DNA from: Leifsonia sp. AG29
GTDB taxonomy: Bacteria > Actinomycetota > Actinomycetes > Actinomycetales > Microbacteriaceae
Assembly: GCF_009765225.1 (NCBI RefSeq)
Contig: NZ_VMSF01000001.1
Coordinates: 248,001-312,000 of the forward strand
Direction: 5' to 3'
DNA length: 64,000 nt
Below are positions 1 to 10,596 of the stretch, in pieces (the first letter of the stretch is position 1; each line of letters starts with the position of its first letter). A model generated the notes under the pieces. It had not been told where the DNA came from and searched no databases. It was given only the letters and a program-made list of their open reading frames with translations. Both the position numbers and the translations under genes were made by a program.

Positions 1-216
1 CTTCGGCAGGCCGCCGGGGTTGCTCTCCGTCTGCACCATGATCGGCGGGACCGCGCTGATCAGCACCGCGCGGGCGACGCGGTCCTCGCCGTACGTCACG
101 ATGTAGTGAGCGACCTCCCCGCCACCCGTCGAGTGCCCGACGTGGATGGCGTCGCGCAGGTCGAGGCGCTCTGCCAGTACCCGCAGGTCGGCCGAGCCCG
201 CCCCCGACGGGGAGTG
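1..216 (-). pseudogene. 5'-truncated alpha/beta hydrolase (chloroperoxidase-like) remnant
   Basis: On the minus strand the reading frame gives a nucleophile elbow [10 protein letters not shown] followed by [20 protein letters not shown]. Both are typical of the non-haem chloroperoxidase / arylesterase branch of alpha/beta hydrolases, where the Ser of GHSTGG is the catalytic serine. The frame continues off the left edge of the window. Upstream of [16 protein letters not shown] the family similarity stops abruptly, and no in-frame ATG, GTG or TTG precedes the elbow. The first ~80 residues of the family (oxyanion-hole HG motif, GHGRSS region) are therefore missing, and the PAP2 gene ends only about 30 bases upstream. 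I read this as a deletion remnant rather than a working gene. The rest of the C-terminal part lies outside the window. Confidence 0.6.
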
Positions 217-247
217 TGGAAATCCGAACCTCCGGTGAACGCTGCGT

Positions 248-913
248 TCAGGCGGTGCGGCGCGTGCGACCTCCGAGGAACCGGCCGGCGAAGAGGTTCC
301 AGAGGCCCGCGAACAGCACAGCCCCGGCCACGCCGTTGAGCACGCCGCCGACGACGTCCGTGCCGTAGTGCACGCCCACATAGAGCCGCGACCAGCACAC
401 CAGGAGGATGAACAGGATGCCGACGATGAGCACCGCGGTGCGGACCCCCACCGTGCGGCACGCCATCACGAGCGCGGCGACGAGGGCGGTCGCGAAGACC
501 ACATGCCCGCTCGGGTAGCTGAGCGTGGCCGGGTTCACGTGGAGGAGGTGGGTGAGCCCCTGCGTGGTCGGGCGGGGCTGGGCGACGACGGTCTTCACGA
601 CGAGCGTCGTGATCCAGCCGAAGCCGGTGACCACACACACGCCGAGGGCGCGCCTCCACCCGGTCAGGAACAGCAGGATGACGAACACGATCACGAGGAT
701 CACCGCGACGACGACCGGTTGATCCAGGCGGTCGAGGACCAGCGCCAGGCTGTCGAGCAGACTCGAGTTGACCCGGTTCACGCTCGCGTCGAGGCTGTCG
801 AACCGCAGGGCGGGGACGGCCTTCGCCGCGAAGCCGAGCCCGAACGTGAGCACGAAGAGGACGACGGTCCAGACGATCCAGTGGCGCGGGATGCGGAGCA
901 GGGCAGAGTTCAC
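248..913 (-). CDS. PAP2-family membrane phosphatase
   Basis: This 221-residue protein has about six hydrophobic segments and the three PAP2 signature motifs in order: KTVVAQPRP (K-x6-RP type), SYPSGH, and [12 protein letters not shown] (SR-x5-H). The two His and the Arg form the phosphohistidine active site of this family. Members dephosphorylate lipid phosphates such as phosphatidate or undecaprenyl pyrophosphate at the outer membrane face; the substrate here is unknown. The ATG start is followed at once by the first membrane segment. A 15-base palindrome (235-249) spans the stop codon and could help terminate transcription. It stands alone between the hydrolase remnant and the TetR gene. 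Confidence 0.9.
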   Translation of the reverse strand: MNSALLRIPRHWIVWTVVLFVLTFGLGFAAKAVPALRFDSLDASVNRVNSSLLDSLALVLDRLDQPVVVAVILVIVFVILLFLTGWRRALGVCVVTGFGWITTLVVKTVVAQPRPTTQGLTHLLHVNPATLSYPSGHVVFATALVAALVMACRTVGVRTAVLIVGILFILLVCWSRLYVGVHYGTDVVGGVLNGVAGAVLFAGLWNLFAGRFLGGRTRRTA

Positions 914-981
914 ACCCCGACGCTACGCGATGACGGCTGCGAGGAGCGCCCGGCCCGCGTGGCGCTCCGCTGCGAGAGCGT

Positions 982-1647
982 TCAGGCGAGGGGCTGGAGG
1001 AGCGGGGCCAGGGCGCCCGCGACCCGCGTCGCCCGGGCGGAGACGTCGGCGATGTCGCCGCGGGCGCCGTCGGCCGCCCATTCGCGGACGGCGACCCGCA
1101 CGGCGGCGATCGCGGTCACCACGAGCAGCTCGGCCATCGCCTCCCCGTCGATCGACGAGTCGAGCGCCGCGATCTCCGGGCGCTCGCGCGCGATGAGCCC
1201 GGCCACGGCGGAGACGAGTCCCGCGCGCAGGCTCTCCAGGCGGCGCGTCCGGACGTCGACGAGGCCGGGGTGGCGGGAGGCGATGAGCAGCCGGGAGGCC
1301 TGCAGCCCCGGCTCGCTGTGCTCGGCCGGGAGGGAGCGGAACAGCGTTTCCACCACGGCCGCCAGCACACTGCCGTCGTACTCCGCCGCCAGCTGCTGGG
1401 CGACCAGGTCCGGGTCGCCCCAGGCGCGGCGGATGCCGAAGAGCGCGTCCTCCTTGCTGTCGAAGTAGTTGAAGAAGGTGCGGTGAGAGACCGGGACGCA
1501 CGCGCAGATCTCGTCGACGGTGACGGTGTCGAAGTCGCGTTCCAGGGCGAGCGAGACGGCTGCGCGCTCCAGTTCGGAGCGCGTCTGCGCCTTCTTGCGC
1601 TCCCGGAGTCCCGGGAGGGCGGAGGAGGGCTGCGAAGAAGTGTGCAT
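982..1647 (-). CDS. TetR-family repressor, divergent from the efflux pump
   Basis: The 221-residue protein carries an N-terminal TetR helix-turn-helix at residues ~18-65: LRERKKAQTRSEL leads into a recognition helix ending SHRTFFNYFDSKEDAL, the usual TetR signature. The C-terminal ligand/dimer domain has no assignable ligand. The gene is divergent from a DHA2-type drug exporter across a 96-base AT-rich gap holding two matching inverted repeats. It most likely represses the pump and itself. No Shine-Dalgarno sequence precedes the ATG. A minus-strand TTGACG near 1720 overlaps the second operator and is a plausible -35 element for this gene. Confidence 0.9.
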   Translation of the reverse strand: MHTSSQPSSALPGLRERKKAQTRSELERAAVSLALERDFDTVTVDEICACVPVSHRTFFNYFDSKEDALFGIRRAWGDPDLVAQQLAAEYDGSVLAAVVETLFRSLPAEHSEPGLQASRLLIASRHPGLVDVRTRRLESLRAGLVSAVAGLIARERPEIAALDSSIDGEAMAELLVVTAIAAVRVAVREWAADGARGDIADVSARATRVAGALAPLLQPLA

Positions 1648-1676
1648 AGTCGGAAATTTTGCGTTGGTGCAGATTG

Positions 1677-1723
1677 TTAGTTGATATCGGTCATCTAATT
1701 ATATATCGTTGATAGTCGTCAAC
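1677..1723. promoter_or_regulatory. Two TTGA-N6-TCAA-type operators between tetR and the MFS gene
   Basis: Two inverted repeats share half-sites and spacing: TTGATATCGGTCAT at 1681-1694 (extended to TTAG...CTAA at 1677-1698) and TTGATAGTCGTCAA at 1709-1722 (extended to G...C). Their centres are 28 bases apart. The left site covers a plausible plus-strand -35 (TTGATA, 1681-1686). The right site covers TTGACG on the minus strand, a plausible -35 for tetR. This is the layout expected for a TetR-type repressor controlling both directions. Promoter assignment is inferred from sequence only. Confidence 0.6.
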
Positions 1724-1743
1724 CAATTATGCGAAGGACACAC

Positions 1744-3501
1744 ATGTCAGTAACTCTCACCGGAGTCGACGAGGCGCCCGCGGCGAGAATGTCGCACCGG
1801 CAGGTGCTCGAATCCCTCTCCGGACTCCTCCTCGGCATGTTCGTCTCGATCCTCGCCGGCACCGTCGTCTCCACCTCCATGCCGCGGATCATCTCCGAGC
1901 TGCACGGCGACCAGACCGCCTACACGTGGGTCGTCACGAGCACCCTGCTCGCCACGACCGTGTCGACGCCGATCTGGGGCAAGCTCGCCGACCTCCTCAA
2001 CCGCAAGCTGCTCATCCAGCTCGCGCTCGGCATCTTCGTGGTCGGCTCGGCGCTCGCCGGCTTCTCGCAGAACACCGACATGCTCATCGGGTTCCGCGTC
2101 GTCCAGGGGCTCGGCGCCGGAGGTCTCACGGCTCTCAGCCAGATCATCATGGCCGACATCATCAGCCCGCGGGAGCGCGGCCGCTACATGGGCCTCTTCG
2201 GCGGGATCATGGCGGTCGGCACGGTCGGCGGCCCGCTCATCGGCGGCCTGCTCACCGACTCCGTCGGCTGGCGCTGGAACTTCTTCGTCGGGGTTCCCGT
2301 CGCGGTCGTCGCGGTCATCCTCCTTCAGGTCACGCTGAAGCTGCCCGACCGGCGGCGCGACAGGGTCCGCATCGACTACCTCGGGGCGATCCTGCTCGCT
2401 GCGGGCGTGTCCCTCCTTCTCATCTGGGTGTCGCTCGCCGGCAAGGACTTCGACTGGTGGAGCGCTCAGACGGTCTGGATGGTCGGAGGCGCCGTCGTCC
2501 TCCTCGCCGCCACCGTCGTCACCGAGCTGGTCGTGAAGGAGCCCATCATCCCGATGGGGATGTTCAAGAACCGGACCTTCACCCTGGCGGTCATCGCCTC
2601 CATCTCGGTCGGCGTCGCCATGTTCGGCACGTCGGTGTTCCTCGGTCAGTACATGCAGCTGGCGCGGGGTGCGACTCCGACCGAGTCGGGCCTCCTCACC
2701 CTGCCGATGATCTTCGGCCTGCTGCTCTCGTCGATGATCGTCGGCAACCTGATCAGCCGGTTCGGCAAGTGGAAGGCGTTCATGGTGACGGGGTCGATCC
2801 TCCTCACCGTCGGCCTGTTCCTGATGAGCACGATCGAGTACGACACCGACTACCTCCTCGTCTCGGTCTACATGCTGATCCTCGGCGCGGGCGTCGGCAT
2901 GGTCATGCAGAACCTCGTCCTCATCGTGCAGAACACGGTACGCCCCGAGCAGCTCGGGGCGGCGAGCTCGAACGTCGCCTTCTTCCGGAGCCTCGGAGGC
3001 ACGATCGGCGTCTCGGTGATGGGGAGCATCCTCGGAACGACGGTGACGAACCTCCTCGCCGACCGGAAGGCCGACCTCCAGACGGCGATCGCCAAGCTCG
3101 GCAAGCAGGGTCTCGAGGTGGCGCAGTCGCTGCAGAGCGGCCAGCTGCCCGAGGTGTCGAAGCTGCCGGAGGGGGTGCGCGTCATCATCGAGTCGGTCTA
3201 CGGGCAGTCCGTCGCCGACATCTTCCTCGTCGCCGTGCCGCTCGCGGTGGTCACGATCATCGCGATCCTGTTCCTCCCCAACCAGAAGCTCGGCACGAAG
3301 ACGGCGATCGAGCGGATGCAGGAGGGCGACGCCCCGGCCGATGCCGCTGTGCGCTCGTCGGCGCGGTCCGCGCGACCCGCGAGGCCGGCGCGACCCGCGC
3401 TGGCCGCCGCGGAGGTCGACGCGGTCGAGGTGGCCGAAGCGCTCGTCGGGGCGCCCGCAACGGGATCGACCGCCGCCCTCCGCGCCCAACAAGACCGCTG
3501 A
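1744..3501 (+). CDS. MFS multidrug exporter, DHA2 (EmrB/QacA) family
   Basis: This 585-residue polytopic protein has about 14 membrane segments. Motifs typical of drug/proton antiporters are present: an ISPRERGRYMG loop, the motif-C-like GGIMAVGTVGGPLIGG, and STSMPRIISEL in the first helix. A large extracytoplasmic loop near residues 440-500 and a basic, Ala/Pro-rich C-terminal tail follow. I chose the ATG at 1744 over 1729 because GAAGGA (1733-1738) sits five bases upstream of it. The gene is divergent from tetR, and marR follows 11 bases downstream, so two regulators bracket the pump. Likely role: proton-driven export of drugs or toxic metabolites. Confidence 0.92.
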   Translation: MSVTLTGVDEAPAARMSHRQVLESLSGLLLGMFVSILAGTVVSTSMPRIISELHGDQTAYTWVVTSTLLATTVSTPIWGKLADLLNRKLLIQLALGIFVVGSALAGFSQNTDMLIGFRVVQGLGAGGLTALSQIIMADIISPRERGRYMGLFGGIMAVGTVGGPLIGGLLTDSVGWRWNFFVGVPVAVVAVILLQVTLKLPDRRRDRVRIDYLGAILLAAGVSLLLIWVSLAGKDFDWWSAQTVWMVGGAVVLLAATVVTELVVKEPIIPMGMFKNRTFTLAVIASISVGVAMFGTSVFLGQYMQLARGATPTESGLLTLPMIFGLLLSSMIVGNLISRFGKWKAFMVTGSILLTVGLFLMSTIEYDTDYLLVSVYMLILGAGVGMVMQNLVLIVQNTVRPEQLGAASSNVAFFRSLGGTIGVSVMGSILGTTVTNLLADRKADLQTAIAKLGKQGLEVAQSLQSGQLPEVSKLPEGVRVIIESVYGQSVADIFLVAVPLAVVTIIAILFLPNQKLGTKTAIERMQEGDAPADAAVRSSARSARPARPARPALAAAEVDAVEVAEALVGAPATGSTAALRAQQDR

Positions 3502-3512
3502 CCGGCCGCGTT

Positions 3513-4010
3513 ATGATCGCGGCCATGAAGCAGACGGCAGGGGAGGCGGCGGCGGCCGCCTCCCTCCCCGCGGACCCGGGCACCGACGAGGCCATCGCCG
3601 CCGTCGAGGAGCAGTTCACCCGGCTGTTCACGCAGGTGAGCATGTCGATGCGCGACCGGGCGGCCCGCATCCACCCGGACCTCCAGCCGGGAGGGTTCCG
3701 CCTTCTGAGCGCCATCGTCCGCAGCGGTCCCACCCACGCCGGAGCGCTCGCGGCGATGCTCTACACAGACAAGAGCGTCATCAGCCGCCAGGTGCGCATG
3801 CTCGAGGACATGGGCTTCGTCGAGCGCCGGACCGACCCCTCCGACCGGCGCGCGAGCTTCATCGCCGCGACACCGGAGGCGATCGAGAAGGTCGGGGAGG
3901 TGCGCGCCGCCGACCAGGCGCAGCTCTACCGCAGCCTCCGGCAGTGGGGCGAGGCGGACGTGCGCCGGCTCGCCGAGCTGCTGGCGCGGCTCAACGACGC
4001 GGGCCGCTGA
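3513..4010 (+). CDS. MarR-family transcriptional regulator
   Basis: The 165-residue winged-helix protein has the MarR pattern. Helices run through GGFRLLSAIVRSG, the recognition region is YTDKSVISRQVRMLEDMG, and the wing is VERRTDPSDRRASF with the conserved DxRD-like turn. It starts 11 bases after the efflux gene in the same direction, so co-transcription is likely and it may modulate the pump or respond to its substrate. An alternative ATG lies at 3525; neither start has a clear ribosome site. No cysteine sensor or other ligand clue is visible. Confidence 0.85.
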   Translation: MIAAMKQTAGEAAAAASLPADPGTDEAIAAVEEQFTRLFTQVSMSMRDRAARIHPDLQPGGFRLLSAIVRSGPTHAGALAAMLYTDKSVISRQVRMLEDMGFVERRTDPSDRRASFIAATPEAIEKVGEVRAADQAQLYRSLRQWGEADVRRLAELLARLNDAGR

Positions 4011-4048
4011 GCGGCGCTGCGCCCGCGGGCGGGCCGGCCCCCATCCGT

Positions 4049-4105
4049 CGAGTCCCCCAAGAGTTCACGAATTCGGCTGCCGAAGACGGATTCTTGGGGG
4101 ACTCG
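4049..4105. repeat. Palindromic element, copy A of the GAGTCCCC...GGGGACTC family
   Basis: The arms CGAGTCCCCCAAGA (4049-4062) and TCTTGGGGGACTCG (4092-4105) are exact reverse complements around a 29-base loop. A further GACTCGACGGTGGGCGG follows at 4115. The same arm core recurs at 13636-13708 next to treZ, so this is a dispersed palindromic repeat. It lies in the 202-base gap between marR and the next gene and may also end marR transcription, though no T-run follows. Confidence 0.7.
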
Positions 4106-4212
4106 CCGGATGGGGACTCGACGGTGGGCGGCAGTGCCCGGATGCGGAAGTTCTCAGGGAGGCGGGGGTGCGGCCCCAGCGTCTCCCAGTGCGGGTTCGG
4201 CAGGCTGGGGGG

Positions 4213-5013
4213 ATGCTCCGTACGAAGGTCCCTCAGCTCACCGTCCTGTTCTGGGTCACGAAGCTGCTGACGACCGCGATGGGCGAGACCGCGTCGGACT
4301 ACCTCGTGAAGCACTTCGACCCGGTCCTGGCGGTGTGCGCGGCGTTCGTCGTCTTCGCGGTGGTGCTCGCCGGGCAGTTCGCCGCGCGCCGGTACATCCC
4401 GTGGCTCTACTGGGCGGCCGTGCTCATGGTGGCCGTCTTCGGGACGATGGTCGCCGACGTGCTCCACGTCGAACTCGGAGTCCCGTACCTCGTCTCCACG
4501 CTCGTCCTGGCTGTGGCGCTGGCAGTCATCTTCACGGTCTGGTACCGCACCCAGCGCACGCTCTCGGTGCACAGCATCGACACCAGGGCCCGGGAGGCGT
4601 TCTACTGGTGCGCGGTGCTCGCGACCTTTGCGCTCGGCACCGCTGTCGGCGACCTCACCGCGGTGACGTTCGGCATGGGTTACCTGCTCTCGGGCGTCGT
4701 GTTCGCGGTGCTCTTCGCCCTGCCGGGCATCGCCTACCGCTGGTGGGGTCTGGGCAGCGTCGCCGCGTTCTGGATCGCGTACGTGCTCACCCGGCCGCTC
4801 GGTGCCTCCTTCGCCGACTGGCTCGCCGTGTCGCACGCCCGCGGCGGTCTGGACCTCGGCACCGGACCGGTCAGCCTCGTGCTGTTCGCCGGGATCGCGG
4901 TGTGCGTCGCCGCCATGACCGTGGCGGACGTGCGGGAGCGCCGCGCGCGGGCGGTGCCGCTGGTCGTGGCCGACCCGGCCGTGGCGGGCGGCGGGGACGC
5001 CTCCGCGGCGTGA
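4213..5013 (+). CDS. Polytopic membrane protein, COG4705-like
   Basis: This 266-residue integral membrane protein has about eight hydrophobic helices. It contains two related halves with the same pattern, TKLLTTAMGETASDYL and ALGTAVGDLTAVTFGMGY, the repeated T..GE/D-x2-SD feature of the uncharacterised COG4705 family. No catalytic residues or transport signature can be assigned. The start is the ATG after GGCTGGGGGG; an upstream in-frame extension to 4168 runs through the repeat-derived region and looks non-coding. The C-terminus is a charged, Ala/Gly-rich cytoplasmic tail. Function unknown. Confidence 0.75.
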   Translation: MLRTKVPQLTVLFWVTKLLTTAMGETASDYLVKHFDPVLAVCAAFVVFAVVLAGQFAARRYIPWLYWAAVLMVAVFGTMVADVLHVELGVPYLVSTLVLAVALAVIFTVWYRTQRTLSVHSIDTRAREAFYWCAVLATFALGTAVGDLTAVTFGMGYLLSGVVFAVLFALPGIAYRWWGLGSVAAFWIAYVLTRPLGASFADWLAVSHARGGLDLGTGPVSLVLFAGIAVCVAAMTVADVRERRARAVPLVVADPAVAGGGDASAA

Positions 5014-5099
5014 TCGGGCGGCGGGCCGATGTCGCCGGCGGCGGCCGGGACGGGGCTCAGGGTACCGGTTCGGCGGGGCCCTGGTACCCTACATCGGGT

Positions 5100-5882
5100 A
5101 TGCAGTCCGCCCCCCTGCCCGCACGCGCTCGCGGCCGTCGCTCGTCCGGCCGCCGCCGCGCCGCGCCCGCGGGAGGCACGCGAGCGCCCCGCAGCGCCCC
5201 GGCACGGAGGCCGCAGGGGCGCAGACCGCTCCGCCTCCCGCTGCACCGCCGGCTCGGCGTCGCCCTTGCGGTGATCGGGCTGGTCTGCGGGTTCTCGATC
5301 GTCCCCACCGACGATGCGCTGGCCGCGACCCTCGTGATGGCCCCGGCGACCGTCGTGGCGCCCGGGCACCCGGGGCCGGTCGCCCCCGTCCAGCGGCTCG
5401 CGGTCGACGCGACCATCGCCGCGCCTCCCATCAACCGCGACAACCTGAACGCGACGGACGGCCTCCAGACCCTCGCGCGCCAGGGGACCAACGAGTCGTG
5501 GGCGCGGCTCGTGCTCATGTTCGGCGGGTGGCAGCAGACCGACGCGAACGTCACCGTCATGCTGCGGTGGATGCGCCAGGAGAACGGGCCGCCCGACTGG
5601 TGGAACCGCAACAACCCCCTCAACAACGGCTACGGCTCGGGAGGCGGTGCCGGGCTCGGCAGCTACCCCGACCTCATCACGGCCGCCGAGTACTGCGCGA
5701 AGAACCTGCAGCGCGGCTACCCGGCCGTGGTGGCCGGCCTCGTCGCGGGCAACGACGCGAACGCCACCGCCGCCGCGATCTGGGCGTCGCCGTGGGCGTC
5801 CAGCCACTACGCGTACGGGGCGCACTGGAGCACGGCGCCCGTGCAGATCGTGCAGGCGCCCGCGTCGGCCTGGGGGCTGTAG
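5100..5882 (+). CDS. Exported lysozyme-like protein of unknown activity
   Basis: The 260-residue protein begins with about 50 very basic, Arg/Pro-rich residues. A hydrophobic segment (LGVALAVIGLVCGF) and an Ala-rich stretch DALAATL follow, suggesting export or a signal anchor. The C-terminal ~150 residues hold MLRWMRQENG, DWWNRNNPLNNG and a final WASPWASSHYAYGAHW. That resembles glucosaminidase/lysozyme-like exported domains of actinobacteria and phages, with the Glu in RQEN as a possible acid. The enzyme assignment is tentative. The start ATG has no good ribosome site and the transcript may be nearly leaderless. It is convergent with the PHP gene. Confidence 0.65.
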   Translation: MQSAPLPARARGRRSSGRRRAAPAGGTRAPRSAPARRPQGRRPLRLPLHRRLGVALAVIGLVCGFSIVPTDDALAATLVMAPATVVAPGHPGPVAPVQRLAVDATIAAPPINRDNLNATDGLQTLARQGTNESWARLVLMFGGWQQTDANVTVMLRWMRQENGPPDWWNRNNPLNNGYGSGGGAGLGSYPDLITAAEYCAKNLQRGYPAVVAGLVAGNDANATAAAIWASPWASSHYAYGAHWSTAPVQIVQAPASAWGL

Positions 5883-5938
5883 GGTTCACGGGCGCGCGGG
5901 GCGGGCTCCCCGTGGCTCCGCGCCTCCGCGTGCCGGCG

Positions 5939-5998
5939 TCGAGGTGCTCGTAGGTGCGGTGTCGTGCGGCGTGTCGTGCGCAGCTGCGAGCACCTCGA
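5939..5998. terminator. Long inverted repeat between convergent genes
   Basis: TCGAGGTGCTCG (5939-5950) pairs exactly with CGAGCACCTCGA (5987-5998). The stem extends inward by three more bases with one mismatch, and the loop of about 30 bases is GTGC/CGTG-rich. It lies between convergent genes ending at 5882 and 6038, where a bidirectional terminator is expected. No U-run is present, as is common in high-GC actinobacteria. Confidence 0.5.
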
Positions 5999-6037
5999 GC
6001 GAAGGGAGGCGCGGCCCCAGAAACGCAGGCCGCCCCC

Positions 6038-7066
6038 TCACCCTTTCGCGAGGAACCCGCGCAATCGCTCCAGCGGCCACGTGGTGATGATGCGCTCTGC
6101 GGGCACACCGTTGGCCGCTGCTCGCGCCGCCCCGTAGGACAGGAAGTCGAGCTGGCCGGGCGCGTGCGCGTCGGTGTCGATCGAGAAGAGGCACTCGGCG
6201 TCGAGCGCGCGCTGGATGAGGTCGTCGGGCGGGTCCTGGCGCTCGGGCCGCGAGTTGATCTCGAGCGCGACCTGGTGGGAGGCGCATTCCGCGAACACCG
6301 CGTCAGCGTCGAACTCCGAGGGCGGTCGGGTTCCGCGCGACCCTTGCACGAGACGCCCGGTCACGTGGCCGAGCACGTTCGTGTGCGGGTCGCGGACGCC
6401 GCCCAGCATCCGCGCGGTCATGGTGCGGCTGTCGGCGCGCAGCTTGGAGTGGACGCTCCCGACGACGACGTCCAGCCGGCCGAGCAGGTCCGGGGTCTGG
6501 TCGAGCGTGCCGTCTTCGAGGATGTCCACCTCGATGCCGGTCAGCAGCGTCACGGTTCCGCCGTCGGCCCGCGAGACGGCCGGCAGAGCGGCGATCGCCT
6601 CCAGCTGATCGGCGAGGCGTTCGGCGCTGAGACCGCTCGCGACCGTGAGTGTGGGGGAGTGGTCCGTGATCGCCTGGTACTCGCGGCCGAGGGTGGCGGC
6701 CGCGGCGGCCATCACCTCGATCGGCACGGTGCCGTCCGACCACTCCGTGTGGCTGTGGAGGTCGCCGCGCAGCTGCGCGAGGAGATCGGTCCCGCCGGAG
6801 TCGAGGGGAGCCGCGTTGCGCTCGCGGAGGGCGGCGAGGTACTCGGGGACCTGTCCCTCCACCGCCTGGGAGATCACCTGGAAGGTGCGGTCGCCGATGC
6901 CCTTGGTGCGCTTGAGGCGACCGTCCGCGACGCGGCGGCCGAGCTCCTCCTGGTCGAGCGGCGCGATCGTGGCGGCGGCGCGGCGGAACGCCTGCACCTT
7001 GAAAGTCGGAGCGAGCTCGCGCTCCAGCCAGAAGGCGATCTCGTTCAGGGCGTCGACGGCATCCAT
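6038..7066 (-). CDS. PHP-domain phosphoesterase with HhH-like N-terminus (PolX C-terminal type)
   Basis: The 342-residue protein has an N-terminal helical region with a helix-hairpin-helix-like KRTKGIGDRTFQVI (~residues 60-75). A PHP domain follows, with metal ligands in the expected order: DLHSHTEWSDG, AITDHS, GIEVDIL, GSVHSK, LGHVTG, EINSRPER, DTDAHA. This matches the C-terminal half of bacterial DNA polymerase X with the polymerase core absent. Such stand-alone proteins are metal-dependent phosphoesterases of uncertain substrate. The ATG at 7066 is preferred because upstream in-frame sequence overlaps the divergent reductase gene. Confidence 0.85.
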   Translation of the reverse strand: MDAVDALNEIAFWLERELAPTFKVQAFRRAAATIAPLDQEELGRRVADGRLKRTKGIGDRTFQVISQAVEGQVPEYLAALRERNAAPLDSGGTDLLAQLRGDLHSHTEWSDGTVPIEVMAAAAATLGREYQAITDHSPTLTVASGLSAERLADQLEAIAALPAVSRADGGTVTLLTGIEVDILEDGTLDQTPDLLGRLDVVVGSVHSKLRADSRTMTARMLGGVRDPHTNVLGHVTGRLVQGSRGTRPPSEFDADAVFAECASHQVALEINSRPERQDPPDDLIQRALDAECLFSIDTDAHAPGQLDFLSYGAARAAANGVPAERIITTWPLERLRGFLAKG

Positions 7067-7112
7067 GCGGCCATGCTCCCACCGTGTCGGCGGTGCGCGG
7101 TACCGTCGCGGC

Positions 7113-7682
7113 ATGGGGAGGATCATCTTCGACACCGCCGCGACCATCAACGGGTGGATCGCGGACGAGAACGATTCGCTGGCGTGGCTGTTCGCCGTGC
7201 CCGGAGGGGACGAGCCCGCGGAGGGCCTGGTGCCGTCGGGTGCCGCCGTGATGGTGGAGGGGCGCACCACCTACGAGTGGGTCCTGCGCGAGACCGACAT
7301 CCTCGCGCACCCCGAGCGGTGGCAGGAGTTCCACGGCACGAAGCCGGCGTTCGTCTTCACCCACCACGAGCTGCCCGTGCCGGAGGGCGCCGACATCCGG
7401 TTCGTCTCCGGCTCGGTCGACGACGCCCTCCCGGCCATCCGCGAGGCGGCCGCGGGGGGCGACATCTGGGTCGTCGGCGGCGGTGACCTGGCCGGTCAAT
7501 TCTTCGACGCTGGGGCGCTCGACGAGCTGGCGGTGTCGATCGCCCCGGCCGTGCTGCCCGGAGGCGCGCCCCTGTTCCCGCGGCGCGTCGGCCCCGAGCG
7601 CCTGCGGCTCGAGTCCGCCTCCGCCATCGGGCAGTTCGCGCGCCTCCGCTACACGGTGCTGCCGCCGGAACCGGTCCGCTAG
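7113..7682 (+). CDS. RibD C-terminal / dihydrofolate-reductase-like oxidoreductase
   Basis: This 189-residue protein has the RibD_C fold signature. It starts with RIIFDTAATINGWIAD, then a MVEGRTTYEW motif, DIWVVGGGDLAGQFF (nucleotide-binding GGG loop) and APAVLPGGAPLFP near the end. Family members bind NADPH and reduce pterin- or ribityl-pyrimidine-like substrates; most stand-alone paralogues have no known substrate. It is divergent from the PHP gene (46-base gap) and 30 bases upstream of the UvrA-like gene. A second paralogue lies at 54530-55087. Confidence 0.85.
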   Translation: MGRIIFDTAATINGWIADENDSLAWLFAVPGGDEPAEGLVPSGAAVMVEGRTTYEWVLRETDILAHPERWQEFHGTKPAFVFTHHELPVPEGADIRFVSGSVDDALPAIREAAAGGDIWVVGGGDLAGQFFDAGALDELAVSIAPAVLPGGAPLFPRRVGPERLRLESASAIGQFARLRYTVLPPEPVR

Positions 7683-7712
7683 CGTGGTCAACGCTCGAGG
7701 GAGGGAGAGGGC

Positions 7713-10055
<2,343 letters not shown>

Positions 10056-10070
10056 CCGGGCGAGTCGGGT

Positions 10071-10538
10071 TCAGAGCACGAGCGTGAAGTAGGCGCTGTT
10101 CGGATCGTCGGTGTACGTCCCGAACGGCGCGCACGGCACGAACCCGGCCCGCTCGTACAGGCGGCGCGCGGGCGCAAAGAAATCCATCGAACCGGTCTCG
10201 AGCGACACTCGCCGAACCCCGCGCGCCCGCGCGTCGCCGAGGGCTGCGTCGAGGAGCAACCCACCGATGCCCTGGCCGCGGCGCAGCGGGTCGGTCCGCA
10301 TGCTCTTCAGCTCCTCATGGCCGGGCTCGAGTCCCGCCAGCGCCACCGTACCGACGATCGTCCCGGCGTCGGTCGCCGTCCACAACCGCACGTGCGGGCG
10401 GCGCAGGCCGTCGAGGTCGAGCGCGTGCCGGCTCTCGGGCGGCGACGTCGGCTCCATGTCGTCGAGATGCTCCTGCAGGAACCTCGCCAGTGCCGGGTCG
10501 GAGAAGTCGGCGCGCTCGACAACGATGGGTGCGGTCAT
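10071..10538 (-). CDS. GNAT-family N-acetyltransferase
   Basis: The ~155-residue protein has the GNAT acetyl-CoA site: GTIVGTVALAG leads to motif A, LKSMRTDPLRRGQGIGGLLL (R-x2-G-x-G type), then SLETGSMDFFAPARRLYERAGF. The last part is typical of MarR-linked or PanM-like acetyltransferases acting on small molecules. The substrate is unknown. It is convergent with the UvrA-like gene, 15 bases away. ATG at 10538 is used; an in-frame GTG nine bases upstream is also possible. Confidence 0.85.
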   Translation of the reverse strand: MTAPIVVERADFSDPALARFLQEHLDDMEPTSPPESRHALDLDGLRRPHVRLWTATDAGTIVGTVALAGLEPGHEELKSMRTDPLRRGQGIGGLLLDAALGDARARGVRRVSLETGSMDFFAPARRLYERAGFVPCAPFGTYTDDPNSAYFTLVL

Positions 10539-10596
10539 TCCAGGCACGGTACCGAACAGTGGTTTCGGGCGTGTTTCCGGCCGCGGGGCCGCTGCC

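Noticed and set aside
235-249. TGAACGCTGCGTTCA as an SOS (LexA) box
   Set aside because: It lacks the actinobacterial TCGAAC...GTTCGA consensus and lies at gene 3' ends, not in a promoter.
1926-3512. Long frame upstream of and continuous with marR
   Set aside because: It overlaps the efflux gene in another frame and is Arg/Pro-rich; marR has its own ATG at 3513.
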